Part shown: positions 10,847 to 21,760 of the stretch, piece by piece
How the letters are laid out: every line of letters starts with the position of its first letter
How positions within the stretch are numbered: position 1 is the stretch's first letter
DNA from: Thinopyrum elongatum
Lineage: Eukaryota > Streptophyta > Magnoliopsida > Poales > Poaceae
Direction of reading: 5' to 3'
NCBI GenBank assembly: GCA_011799875.1
Contig: CM022302.1
Location: forward strand, 324,801,114 to 324,865,113
Length of the DNA: 64,000 nt
The notes under the pieces: model-generated
Databases searched by the model: none
The model's input: only the letters and a program-made list of their open reading frames with translations
What the model was told of the DNA's origin: nothing
Made by a program: the position numbers and the translations under genes

Positions 10847-13756
10847 CTATTTGTCATCGAGGGTGGAACTTATGGTGAAAGTTTCTCCCATACCATCCTC
10901 CTTGACGGGCACCTTCTTAGTTTCTGGTGGAGCTGCCTTGGATTTCTTGCTCTTGCCGATGGAGCCCTCCAGCACATCCTCGACGGGAGCGCAGCACTCC
11001 GAGGAGGTGCGCTTGCCGGACTGTGTGCTAGAGGCCTTGCCGGTCTTCTTCTTCCCCCCAGGAGCTTCAATGGCAGGAGCAAGTGCCTTGGCGGCAGATG
11101 CTGCAACTGCCTCCCGGTACAGTTGGTCGGCGCAGATAAGCGCATCCTTCTTGTCGGAGTTGACGGTGATGACGCTCATCAGCCCGGGCATCTTCAATAC
11201 ATTGTAAGCGTAGTGCGAGGCCGCCATGAACTTGGCCAGCGCTGGACGGCCCAGAATCCCGTTATATGGTAACGGAATCTTGGTGATGTCGAAAACAATC
11301 TTTTCTGTTCTATAGTTTATCTCACTGCCAAATGTCACCGGCAGCGTGATCTTGCCCTTCGGCTGGCTCCTTTCTGGATTGATCCCTTGAAACGTGCCCG
11401 TTTCCTCGAGATCTTCGTCAGGAATTTGCAACCTCTTGATCACACTAGGCGAGATCAGGTTCAAACCGGTCCCACCGTCAACTAACATTTTTGTCACCTT
11501 GAGGTTGCGAATCGTTGGTGAAACCAACAATGGCAAATACACAACCGCGGTTGTGCGATCAGGGTGATCCTCAGCGTAAAAAATGATAGGCGTGTTGGAC
11601 CATTTCAGAGGCTTCCGGGCATCGACTGACGGCTCTATCGCATTAATCTCGTGCACCCATTGTTTAAGTTGGCAGTGAGAAGAATGCAACGAGGCACCTC
11701 CGTCAACGCACATAGGTTCTGTAGCCTTTTGGAACTCATGCTCGCTGGACTCGTCATCCTCTTCGTTGTCATCGTCACCCACCTCCTCCTTATTGCGGCC
11801 TCGAGCGGGCCTCTCCTTCTGTTGCTTGGCCTTGCCGCGGCGACCTCCTCGGCTACCGCTCTTCTTGCCAGACACTTGAGCACCATCTTGGGCTCTCTCC
11901 TTGTCTCGCCTTTCATACTCAGCTTTCTGCCTCTCGACAAGCTGTTCAACTTGCCGGCAATTTTGGAGATCATGGCCCTTAGTGCGATGGATCTTGCAGT
12001 ATTGCTTGTCGGAGCCCTCCGGCTTGTCGACAGCCGCCAAGGCCTGGCAGGAGGCACACCTGGCAACCTCCTTGCCGGGGCAATCAACCTTGATCTTCTT
12101 GGCGGTGCCGGGGTTGTCAGATTCCTCGACGGCAAGCACAGCCTTGCCCTTGCGCTTCTTGTTACGCCGTCGACCTTTCCTTGTCGGGGCGGCGGCATCT
12201 TCACCTTCAGAGCCGATTCCTACACCAGCATCCTCGCTGGGGAGTCTCCTTCCCTCTTCAGCCCAAGCACATTTGTCCGCCAAAGCATAGAGCTCGGCAA
12301 TATCCCTAACCTTGTTCATCGCCAGCTCTTCCCGCATCTTGCGATTGCGCACGTTCTGATGGAACGCGCTAATAACAGCGGCAGGATGAACGTCTGGGAT
12401 ATTGTGTTGTATTTGGCTGAATCTCTGTATATACTTGCGCAAAGGCTCGCCCTCTTTCTGAGGAATGAGATGTAAATCGCTTTCCTGGCCAGGAGCTTGG
12501 TGGCCTCCGGTAAAGGCGCCAACAAACTGATGACATAGGTCTGCCCAGGAAGAAATGGAATTCTTTGGCAGATGCATCAACCATGACCTGACGTTGGGCT
12601 TGAGCACCAATGGGAAGTAGTTGGCGAGTACCTTGTCTTCTCAAGCCCCGGCAACCTGCACCGCAATGGTGTAGATGCTATGGAACTCCGACGGATGACT
12701 CTTGCCATCGTATTTCTCCGGGACCTCTGGTTTGAACGTTCGGGAATTGGGCCACTAGACTCGCCACAGCTCGCAGGTAAACGCTAGACAACCCACCTCA
12801 TAAGGTAAGTCGCCGGTGTACCCCGGCGCAGGCTTGTCTGCAATGGGCCCCGCGCGTCTATCAGATTGATAGCGCGCTTCCCATCGCCGCTCGATGGTAG
12901 TTCGAGCATCTTCTTTGCTTCGCTCCCGAAGAACTTGACGCTAATCGCGGCGCGTTCGCGGATCAGACGACGTCGTGGAATAGCCATCACAGACGTCGGT
13001 CCACCGAGTTAGCGACCGCTGTTGCTGTCATGGAGGAGAGTGCATCGTAGTCATTCTTCCTCCAGTCTTTTCGCCATCGGCACGCATCGGCTTGATGGAC
13101 CGCCGCCGCGAAGGCTCCGCCTGCTGCGGCCCATCTCCGTTGGCGAACCCGATGAGGCTCTGAATAGCAGCTCTCCATTCTTCGAGCTTCTCCGGAGCGG
13201 GAGGGAAATCCAGGAGCAGCTGCGCTCGCACCAACGCTTCTGCTGGTGTAGGCAGCGGCGAAAGGTGCGAGGAACGTGAGGTGCTCTGACTCCTAACCGT
13301 TTTAGAAGGAGCTCCATCACGGTCCCACGATCGCGCCGTGCTTCCACCGGCATCTTGGCATGCATGCTGGCCCCGCGCGTCTCGGGAATGATGTGCAGGG
13401 GTCTTTCCTCTGGAAATCCTAGAACCACCGACGTCACAGCATTGTTCATCACGCACGACCTGAGAAGGCTGCCGCGTATGCGCTGGCGTGGGTGCCTTGG
13501 AAGGCGCCATCTCATCCTTGGAGCTCGCTGCGCCCCCTGTAGGCGGCACGGCTCCATCCTTAGAGGTAGCGGCGTGCAGGTTGTTGTCGCCGCTGCGAAC
13601 AACGCCACTCGCCTGGCTTTGATCACCAGAACGTCGTGGAAGCTCAAGACCTCCACCTCCTCCACCTGTATCCACGCCATCGCCCGTCCGTGAAGGCACG
13701 GGCAAACCAGATGCAGATGGACCAACCGCCGCCAGGCCCTTCTTCTTGGGAGCCAT
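10847..13756 (-). pseudogene. gag and aspartic protease of the inner element
   Basis: The likely start is MAPKKKGLAA at 13756. A long Ser/Gly-rich N-terminus leads to a break region at 12650-13030, where frames change and stops occur. From 12610 to 10847 the frame is open for 587 codons: a capsid-like region (WADLCHQFVGAF, KEGEPLRKYIQRF), a basic region, a C-x2-H...C zinc-knuckle-like segment (YCKIHRTKGHDLQNC) and the protease active site MLVDGGTGLNLI near 11480. A Lys-rich tail ends SSTLDDK. Gag packages the RNA and the protease cuts the polyprotein. The long uninterrupted second half contrasts with the heavily broken pol. Confidence 0.88.
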
Positions 13757-13818
13757 AGCGACGAAAATGATCAAGAGACTAACACGCTGATCGCTAGATC
13801 AGGTTCGCGCAACCTACT

Positions 13819-13837
13819 CCCCCTACCTGGCGCGCCA
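13819..13837 (-). other. Primer-binding-site region of the inner element
   Basis: On the minus strand TGGCGCGCCAGGTAGGGGG begins four bases after the 5' LTR. TGGCGCGCCA is also a perfect 10-bp palindrome. The position is right for a tRNA primer site, but I did not identify the tRNA. Confidence 0.6.
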
Positions 13838-13841
13838 AAGA

Positions 13842-14608
13842 TGTCGGCGTACAACACCTATGGGATCGCGTGGATCCCTTTTACGGTTCGGCGGGGAGAG
13901 AGGTATGCACAAAGAGCAGATCCAATGATCAACGCAGGGGGATTTTTACCCAGGTTCGGGCCGCTGAGAAGCGTAATACCCTACTCCTGCTTTAGTTTAT
14001 TGTGGGTGATTAAGCCCAAGCTTCAGGAGCACTTGCGATGAACAGTATGTTCGAGCAGTAGCTACGCATGCAGAATGGGCTAGAGAGTCCTCTCCCCTGT
14101 AGCTATGCCTTGGGCCTCCTTTTATACGTCCAAGGGGTCACCAACAGTGGCGTACAATACATACAAGAGGTGTAAAGTTGCTACAGTGTTTACATGCTTA
14201 TCACTGACGATTTAGGACAAACGCATTAAATGCTCCATTTAGGTGTCCGTTTAGGTGTCCCTTACTTTCTTGGGGACGGAAAAAGGGCCTGTCCCATCAG
14301 CACCGCTTAAGCTCGTTCACCACTAGTGCCATGACACGCATCCAGGAGGACAAAACCCAAATGACAGGCTGGTCACTACGCTGGAGCGGTGGCAGGGTGG
14401 CGGGATCTTGCTGGGTGCAAGTCTTGCCGGGTCTTCGCAAGCCATCCCGGCAAGGGTCTTCTGTCTTCTAGTCACTGGTTTGAATGCCCTCTTGATAGTC
14501 TTGCACTTGCTTCCAGCTGTCCCCCGGAAAGCCTTGCCGCTGGTATGGCTACAACCGTCTGTGCACAAGTATGGGGTACTAAAGGACCCAAACTTTAGTA
14601 CACCGACA
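13842..14608 (-). repeat. 5' LTR of the inner Tat-type element
   Basis: This copy is 767 bp long with ends TGTCGG...CCGACA. A minus-strand TATA box (TATAAAA) lies at 14120-14126, in the orientation expected for transcription of gag on the minus strand. That settles the direction of the element. It is the partner of 1674-2428. Confidence 0.93.
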
Positions 14609-14613
14609 CCCGG
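14609..14613. repeat. Target-site duplication, right copy (CCCGG)
   Basis: This is the partner of 1669-1673. The outer gypsy element resumes here. Confidence 0.85.
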
Positions 14614-15635
14614 GAGCCACCCTTTTGTACAGGCCTTGCCGCTGTTTCATGTAACCCCTTGTACAAAGCCAGGCGCAGACCCTGAGCAACAGAAATAAAT
14701 GAAGCGCTGGGGGCCCCCAAAACTTGCATGCGTGCATAAGCATATCATGAGCATAGCATGATCATGTAGATGAGGTCGCATGAGGCATTATTTTCATCAG
14801 CATTAAGTTGCAGGGTTCTTGCCATGGACTTGGTCCGGAGGGAGAAGAAATAAAGACAAGCCTACGTGACGATCCCCGGCAAGCCAAACAGATAAGTTCT
14901 CTTCTTATCCTTATGCGTTCTGTAAGCAGAAACTTGTGCATATGAAAACCTCGCCACCTTCGAAACTTAGGTGCTCCCATCCTTTGACTCGAACATTGCT
15001 TCGGTCAGGATGGTCGCAGTGGCCTTTGATGGAGAAGGCTTGGCGGGTGGCTGGTCCCTCTTTATGATTTGTGCCCGGCAAGCTTAACACTAACAAGGAT
15101 AAAGAAGATTACATTATTTAGACTAAAGTTTGGCAAGTGCCTACATGTTTTAGATTGAAAAAAGATAAGTGCCCCGTAATCCCTTTCTTGTCCCTCTCCA
15201 CCTAGGCACTGCGGCAGAAGAGAAGGAGGGCAAAAGGGGTGCCTGAGCAAGACGCCTCACTCGACCCCGTCGGGACCTGCCGAGCGTAGCCTGACAAGAT
15301 CGAGAGTGGCGAGGCTGCGAAGGAGAGGGGCAGAAGGAGCAGCTCGTCGGTGCCTTGGTCACCACCTCCAGGGCCAACCAGAAGCTTCGACAAAAAGCAC
15401 AGGCGGGGATAACCACCGAAGCTCAACTGGAAGACTGCTGGAGGAGGCGAAGGCACCAAGAGAGCGGCCCTCTCCCTGGCAACCAAGAGGCCGGTGATGA
15501 TGGTGCCGGGGCGGAGGGGAAGAGCGAAAAGATGAGGCAGCAGGTCGGCAATATGAGACGAAGGCGTCGGTGCCATCGTACTCCGACCTGACAACCTGCC
15601 ACCCGCCTTCTCCATCTTCCCTTGATCTTTCTTCA
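14614..15635. other. Outer element: post-pol spacer and degenerate antisense region
   Basis: The first 70 bases match the post-pol spacer of the inner element in inverted orientation, consistent with both elements being of one broad family. The rest shows only short frames on both strands. I could not find the conserved antisense-gene domain here, so this part may be an internally deleted version. Confidence 0.5.
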
Positions 15636-16064
15636 TCACCACCACTCTAGGGGGACGCCGGCTCCATGAGCCGTTGCCTCCCTCGGAGAAGCTGCGGGCG
15701 GCGGCGAAGTCCGTGACGCGCGAGGGGCGTTGCTCCCCTCCTTGGCAGGTAGGAAGATGCCATCGTCTTCAACATTTGCCCCAACTCCACCAAGGGGGGC
15801 AGTACCTGGATTACCAAGGGACCCGAGCACTGCACCCCTGACAGACGCCGGAGCCACCAAGAGCTTTAGCACCTGCGAGGAGGGGACAAACACGCCCCCG
15901 CAGGAGAAGGGCTTGGCGCCTCCTGCGCTGTGGATGGCATGTCCGCCGCGCCCCTTTTCACCCCAGACCAGGCTCACTCCCCAAGCTCCTTCACAAGCTC
16001 CCGGCGTCACCGATCTCAAGCTCGAGCCCGGGGCGTGCCCCGGTCTCTCTCTCTCTCTCAACAT
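15636..16064 (-). CDS. Hypothetical antisense reading frame of the outer element, 142 aa
   Basis: The frame is open from MLRERERPGHAPG at 16064 to the stop at 15636. A clear TATA box (TATAAAA, minus strand) lies at 16133-16139, about 70 bases upstream of the ATG. The product is rich in Gly, Ala, Pro and Ser with no recognised domain; the frame also runs open further upstream. It occupies the place of the antisense gene seen in the two other Tat-type elements, between pol and the 3' LTR and on the opposite strand. It could be a remnant first exon or chance openness of GC-rich DNA. Confidence 0.3.
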   Translation of the reverse strand: MLRERERPGHAPGSSLRSVTPGACEGAWGVSLVWGEKGRGGHAIHSAGGAKPFSCGGVFVPSSQVLKLLVAPASVRGAVLGSLGNPGTAPLGGVGANVEDDGIFLPAKEGSNAPRASRTSPPPAASPREATAHGAGVPLEWW

Positions 16065-16132
16065 TGCAAGAAAAGAGAAGGAAAAGGCGAGAGGAGGAGC
16101 GTGGATGAGCACTTCCGCTTCCCCTTGCCCCC

Positions 16133-16139
16133 TTTTATA
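16133..16139 (-). promoter_or_regulatory. TATA box of the putative antisense transcript in the outer element
   Basis: The minus strand reads CTATAAAAGGGGGC here. A pyrimidine-rich leader with a CT/GA repeat at about 16046-16058 follows in the transcript direction. The assignment is by motif and position only. Confidence 0.45.
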
Positions 16140-16241
16140 GGCGGGCTGGGGGCTGGGGGCTAATCCATCAGTGGGTAACCACCATCCCTCTCCGCCAACC
16201 CAAGAAGACCGGGCCCCCACTCTGGCACTCTCCCGCACCAT

Positions 16242-16541
16242 GCGCCTCCGTTACCTACCCCACCCAATGCATGCAGCATACGTGGCCGGGGATAAGGGCG
16301 TGGTGGGAAGAGTGAATTGGCAGTTACTCGCCCGTGCGTTAAAATCATTCATGGGCCATTACAAGAATGGCCCCACCACGATTGGCGTTACGCGATGGGC
16401 AGAAGAACCGGAAACTAACCTGGGCTCAGGTTAATGGAGAAGCAAAGAAAATCTCAAAAGACGAAGCAACTGCTACCCTCTTGCCTATGCACTGGAAAGG
16501 GGCCTACCCCGACGACGCCCGGCAGCGCGTTCTGGGTAGGT
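16242..16541. other. Outer element: region between the antisense promoter and the polypurine tract
   Basis: GC-rich sequence with no coding frame that I can support. It leads into the polypurine tract at about 16542-16552. Confidence 0.5.
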
Positions 16542-16552
16542 CCGGGGGCTCC
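16542..16552 (+). promoter_or_regulatory. Polypurine tract of the outer element
   Basis: CCGGGGGCTCC lies directly before the LTR start TGTCGGTGCAAG. It is the same motif as at 2429-2442 in the inner element, but on the plus strand. Confidence 0.75.
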
Positions 16553-17395
16553 TGTCGGTGCAAGAAACCCTGGGTCTGCTGCCCAGACGATGCACAGGCC
16601 TAAAAGGGCTAAGTTACAGCATCCAAGACCAAGACACTGCTAAGTAGGAACCTCCCTTGCCGGGCAGGCGAGCCTGGCGAGGACGAGGTGGCCCCGAAGA
16701 CAAGCCTCAAGACCATCTCGGCAGGCCTGCCGGGCACTACCAAAGCAAACTACCCCGCCAAGGCTTCACCGTTCCACCTCACAGTGTTGCAAGTCATCGA
16801 TCGGTGCGGTGTCAAGCCCTCAAGTGACTAAGTGGTAGTTATGCAACACATGGCAGCTACTTCCCGAGGAAACCACCTCCAAATGACACCCGTCCAGAGA
16901 CGTGTCAAGCAGACAGGCGAAAAGGTGGCCAAGCATCCCAGCAAGGCTTGCCGGGGAGGCTACGATGTGACACTAAGCGACGCATTTAATGCGCTCTGCT
17001 CTGCCTACAGAGTTAGGTATGATAGCACTGTTTGCTATCTAATCAGCACATAATGACTGATTTGCCACTGTGGTAACCCCTTGATCTATAAAAGGAGGGC
17101 CATGGCAACCAGAGAAGGGGTTCGGAACCTTGTACACTCGTACGCGCGTAGCTACTATCGCCCCGAGGCAACCCTGCCGGCCAAGAGCACTGCATTTCCA
17201 CCATAATCCACCATTAATCCACCAAAGCAGGGGTAGGGTTTTACGCCTCGCGGCGGCCCGAACCTAGGTAAAACTGCCCGTGTGACCTCTGCCGCGCTGC
17301 TCTACGGTCCTCCGCTCTTTGTGCAACGCGCTCAGCCCCCCTGCCGAACAAAAAGGGGCCGATGGCCCCATAGGTGGCTGTGGTTTCCCACAACA
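16553..17395 (+). repeat. 3' LTR of the outer Tat-type element
   Basis: It begins TGTCGGTGCAAG right after the polypurine tract and probably ends CCCACAACA at 17395, about 843 bp. A plus-strand TATA box (TATAAAA) lies at 17087-17093, in line with the plus-strand pol. The exact 3' end is uncertain by a few bases because the partner LTR is outside the window. Confidence 0.75.
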
Positions 17396-17462
17396 CATTT
17401 TCTGACTCTGTTCATACCAAGTACCTTCTAGTTACCAATACACTTTTCTTCTGCCATGTTCT

Positions 17463-18940
17463 TGTAAGTGCATCTAGTGCCCCTTAGTGATTTTGGTGTA
17501 TTGAAGACTTGTAAGTTAAGGGACTAATGTGTTTGTGAGTGTACATAGGTCTTATAAGTCTCTGAGGAGTTTGATATATCCGATGAATGTCGACCCCTAA
17601 AATTGAATGTCTTCATCTAAAGACTTTGTGCTTTTCTTAAAGACTTTGAAAATGAGGAAATTGGTGTGACCTTGAAGATATTGATGCGAGAACTATGAAG
17701 CGTGAAGACTTATGTTTTCGTAGTTTTATTTCCTTCTTTTGAGTCATAGGAAACACTGTACTGTTAAAGGGGTTCGAGGTAATACTAAGGAAAAGTTTCC
17801 AAGTGATGCTCATCTCAAAGCCTATACACATACCCAATCCTTCGAGTGAAGACTTTGGAAATCTCTTGCAGTTTAGTCAATTTCTTCAGTGACAGAGACG
17901 AAGTTCTTCTGGTCTCTGAGGAATTTGGTCTGACTGAGGAGTTAGGAATTTGCCAGTGCGAAATGCCTAGAGTGAGGAACATGATAGCCCTGAGGAATTT
18001 CATGGTTTGAACTTCCGATCGTTGATGTGCTTTGCACCAGCTGTCCTGATATCTTATCCACATAACGGTCATATCATTAGGGGCATTTATGTCTTATCAT
18101 GTTGGGCTGCTCCCTGGCTATAAATAGTCGTCCCCCTCAACCACTAGCTGGTAGGCTGCTCCGAGAGATAGATTGACACTTGTCATTTAGAGCATCCCAT
18201 CCTCCGAGGACTTTGAGAGAAAATCATCAGTGAGGAAAAACCCAAAACCCCAACACCTAAAACCCAAAGTGATTGAGTATCACTGAAGAGATTGTTCCTG
18301 TGTGGAGGCGACGCTTGTTACCTTTGAAGACTGTGCATCTTCCAGACGGTTACGCGTCATGGTCTAGAGCATCCAAGAGGAATTGTGGATCGCCGGGTGA
18401 CCGAGTTTGTGAAGGTTTGGAAGTCACCTTAAAGACTTACCACGAGTGATTGGGCGAGGTCTGTGTGACCTTATCTCAAGGAGAATATGGTAAGGATTGT
18501 GTGTCCTTTGGTTTAAATACCAAGCCACTCCAACCAGACGTACAACTGTTACAGCTGTTAGAACTGATCTACCAAATCACTGTCTTCACCAAGCTACTGA
18601 TTCTATTTCCTCAACCCTTTCATTTCCTCATATACTTGTTGACAAAATTGCTTGTTTCTGTTTGAAGACTTTGTCTGAAGACTTTCTCAATTTCCTCAAA
18701 CCAATTTCTTCAGTCACTTTGTCTTCCGCCTGCTTATCCTATTTTCACGCTACTTGTGCTCTGTGCTTGTTTCATATCATCATGATGACTGTGTTACTGC
18801 CATGTTATGCTTGCACCTGAGTACTTTATCCGCTGCTTGTACTTCGTCACTTAGCAAATTCCTCAAGTAGCATTTCCTTAGTGACGAATTTGTAAAAATC
18901 GCCTATTCACCCCCCTCTAGTCGATAGGACGCACTTTCAA
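17463..18940 (+). repeat. 5' LTR of the Sirevirus-like copia
   Basis: The LTR is 1478 bp, from TGTAAGTGCATC to CGCACTTTCA, and is followed at once by the primer site. A TATA-like GGCTATAAATAG lies at about 18115-18126. The element's second LTR is not in the window, so no LTR-based age can be given. Confidence 0.85.
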
Positions 18941-18942
18941 TT

Positions 18943-18953
18943 GGTATCAGAGA
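18943..18953 (+). other. Primer-binding site (initiator Met tRNA type)
   Basis: TGGTATCAGAG lies two bases after the LTR. It is the usual plant copia primer site complementary to the 3' end of initiator methionine tRNA. Confidence 0.9.
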
Positions 18954-19006
18954 AATGTACTCCCTTGTTCTGTGTGATTTTGGTTTAACCACCTGGAGTT
19001 TTAGTT

Positions 19007-21424
19007 ATGTCGACTACAAGCATGATCAAGGTCTCGCCTGGGTGTCCTACCATCGATGGGATGGATTACCCCTACTGGAAGAACAAGATGTTCATGCATC
19101 TTGAGGCAATTGACAACGATCTCTGGTACATTCTGGAAAATGGCGTTCCCTCCATCATGCCTTCCATAAACGCTGCTGATGTGAAGAGATTCAAGCAACT
19201 CGACTCTCAAGCGAAGAATATCATATGTGGCCATCTGAGCAAAGGACGGTATGGCAGAGTGAGTGCTTTGGAGTGTGCAAAGCTTATCTGGGATAGGCTG
19301 TCCAAGGTCAACGAAGGAATCTCAACCCAACGTGATTCACGAGTTGACGTTCTTTGCAATCTCTTCAACCACTTCAAAAGACTTGACAACAAAAATGTTC
19401 AGCAAACCTTCGATTGCCTCACTAATATTTCCAATGAGCTTGAAGCACTTGGTGCCACTAACATCACCGATCATGACGTGATGAAGAAATTGCTGAGCTC
19501 TCTTGATTCCTCATTCGATACACTGGCACTGATGATCAAGAACATGGAGACTACAAGTCACTAGATCCTGCTGATATCCTCGAGAGATTGAACACTCATC
19601 AATTCCAACAAGCTGAGAAGAGAGACCTCTACGGGCCAAGCTATGGAAGATCACGTGCACTGAAGGCCAAGGCAATTTCCTCATCTGAAGAGGAAGACTA
19701 TGACAGTAGCCTTGGTGATCCTGAATAACTAAGTCAAGAGCTAGCAATGCTCATGAGGAAATTCCAGAAGTTCTCAAGGCGTGGCCGTTTTGGAAAATCT
19801 TCAAGAGGTGATCCCGTGACTACAAGAAAAGGACTTGCCACAAATGCAAGAAGCCTGGTCATTACATGGCGGATTGTCCTCAGTGGGTGAAGGAATCAAA
19901 GAAGAAGAAGAAGTACAAGGATGACAGTTCAGATGACTCGAAGGAAAAGAAGAAATCTTCAAAGTCCTCATCGTCAAAATCTTCAAAGTCTTCATCTCAC
20001 AAGAAGAGAAGTTCCAGAAAGGCTCGGGCATTCATTGGCAAGGAAATGGACTCTGAAGCTGAATCTAAGGAAAATGAGGAAGAGGAGGAATCTAAGGAGT
20101 CAGACTCTGGTGTGGCGAGTCTAGCTCTCGCTACTGCTTTCGTCAGCAAGTCCATCTTCAACTGTGAAGAAAATGGCAACTCCAACACTGCTGACGATGG
20201 CAACGATGACTTCGCTCCCACCTATTGCTTCATGGCAAAAGGTGCCAAGGTACTCAAATATCCCTCCTTTGAATCCAGTGAAGATGAATCTGATGAAAAC
20301 CTCAAACCTAGCTACTCCAAACTTGCTAATATTGCCATGAAACAACAAAAAGCTTTGGAAAGGGTTCAGAATTTGCTAGAGAAAAGCGATGACTTGTTGG
20401 GTGAGGAAGTGGATCGAACTCAAACTCTGACTGATGATATTAAATGTCTTCAGTCTAAGTTTGATAACCTTCAAGGTCATCATGAAACACTCTTAGCCGA
20501 TCATGAAAAGCTTTCTTATGAATTTCTTCAAAGAAAGCAAGATCTTGAGAAACTAAGGGTGACTCACGATGATCTTCAAAGGGAAAATGATTCTTTGCTT
20601 GCTCAATAGATCAGTTTCGCTCAGGAAGAATTTATTCCACCATGTTTGAAATGTATCGAACGTGAATCTGCTAATTCTTCACCTGAAAGTTCAAATGCTT
20701 CTATTGCTGCAACTTCTTCAACTATTTCTCTGGTCACAAATTCCTCATCTGGGGATACCACTAGTATCACTGACGAAAATGCAGGGTTGAAGGAATTGTA
20801 TGTGACAGGCATGTAGAAAAGCCTCAAAGGGTATCAAGCTCTTTGTGATGTGCTCAAAAAGTAGATCCTGAACAGGAACCCTAGGAAAGAGGGTATTGCC
20901 TTTGAGAGGAAACTCAATGCCGATGGAACCTACTGGAAACCTGAGCAGTATCCCAAAACGTCATGGGTTGCTGCAAAAGGACCTCCCGTCGATCCATCTA
21001 CTTTATCTAGGTTTACCTATGAATCTTCATGTTCATCTGATGAGTCATTTGACTCCAATTATAAACTGTTCAAAAATCAGAACGATGAAGTATTTGCCAG
21101 ATATGTTGGAACTAACTACGGGAACGATCACCCTATGAAGAAAATCTGGGTTCCCAAAAGGTGCCTTGAAAGTCTTCAGGTGAATGTCCTCATGACACCA
21201 CCTATGAAGAATAGGAACCCCAGATCAAATTCCTCATATGGAACAAAGTCCTCACATGGATCAAATTCCTCATATGATCATCATCGTCCTAATGCATCTG
21301 TTTCACAAGGAAAATCTAAGGGTCATGAATATGTGCATTATTCTTCAAATCATTATGTTCATAAGTCCTTGAAGAATTTCTCTGCTTACTCATATGCATA
21401 CCCTAACCCCTCCTCTGTGAAATG
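19007..21424 (+). pseudogene. Sirevirus-like gag
   Basis: The start MSTTSMIKVSPG at 19007 opens a 185-codon frame with a copia Gag signature (YPYWKNKMFMHLEA). A stop and frame changes follow near 19562-19830. The zinc knuckle CHKCKKPGHYMADC (C-x2-C-x4-H-x4-C) is intact at 19836-19877. It is followed by a Lys/Ser-rich stretch, an acidic segment and a coiled coil to 20608. Further in-frame stops (20607-20609, near 20817 and 20862) interrupt the C-terminal half, which ends in a Ser/Tyr/His-rich region at 21424. Gag forms the particle and binds RNA. The product is not intact. Confidence 0.85.
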
Positions 21425-21760
21425 AAGTGCACTGGCTTTAATGCCACCTTTCTCATATGGAGCTCGCAGAATGATGAACTCTTTGCCACCCCTCCAGATG
21501 TGGGTGGGGAAGAAAAAGAACTAATCTCTCATGCAGGGTCAGGTCTCCAGACGAACTTGAATGTCTAAAGAATTTTGTTGGAGACCTGAGAATGCTTGAA
21601 ACGACGCAAGCTAATCATGAAGAAATGAATTACTCATTTCTCACGTCCTTATATTGATGTATCTATTATACTGCTTGATGAAATTCTATCTAATGAATTT
21701 GATGTCATAATCTTCACTCTGAAGTATATGAGTTCATAAGATGCACTAATTCGTCTGCAG
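21425..21760 (+). other. Degenerate gag-pol junction of the Sirevirus-like copia
   Basis: About 340 bases between the last gag stop and the protease. They are AT-rich with frames closed by stops. Nothing beyond decayed retrotransposon sequence is visible. Confidence 0.5.

Larger units (their letters stand above)
1674..14608 (-). mobile_element. Complete Tat-type Ty3/gypsy retrotransposon, 12.9 kb, nested in the outer element
   Basis: Read on the minus strand the order is: 5' LTR (14608-13842), primer-site region (13837-13819), gag and protease (13756-10847), RT, RNase H and integrase (10807-7464), a spacer, an antisense gene on the plus strand (2822-6735), a polypurine tract (2442-2429) and the 3' LTR (2428-1674). 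CCCGG duplications flank it. An extra antisense gene between pol and the 3' LTR is known from Tat-lineage elements (Grande, RIRE2, Retand). The two LTRs differ at about 33 sites plus a 12-13 bp indel over about 755 bp (about 4.4%, by eye). That gives roughly 1.7 million years if 1.3e-8 substitutions per site per year applies. Confidence 0.93.
1..17395 (+). mobile_element. Outer Ty3/gypsy Tat-type retrotransposon, 5'-truncated by the window, split by an inner element
   Basis: The pol 3' end lies at 2-1648. After a short spacer the element is interrupted at 1673 and resumes at 14609 with the same five bases, CCCGG. It continues through an antisense region, a polypurine tract (GGGGGCTCC, ending at 16552) and a 3' LTR (16553-17395). 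The sequence just after 14613 is homologous to the 3' spacer that follows pol in the inner element (compare 14620-14680 with the reverse complement of 7370-7440). This confirms that the two halves were once contiguous. The 5' LTR, gag, protease and RT lie outside the window. Confidence 0.85.

Noticed and set aside
11651..12475. A 274-codon plus-strand open frame rich in Leu and Ala, membrane-protein-like
   Set aside because: It is the complement of gag coding sequence on the minus strand, where zinc-knuckle and protease motifs are clear; the openness is a shadow of GC-rich codons.
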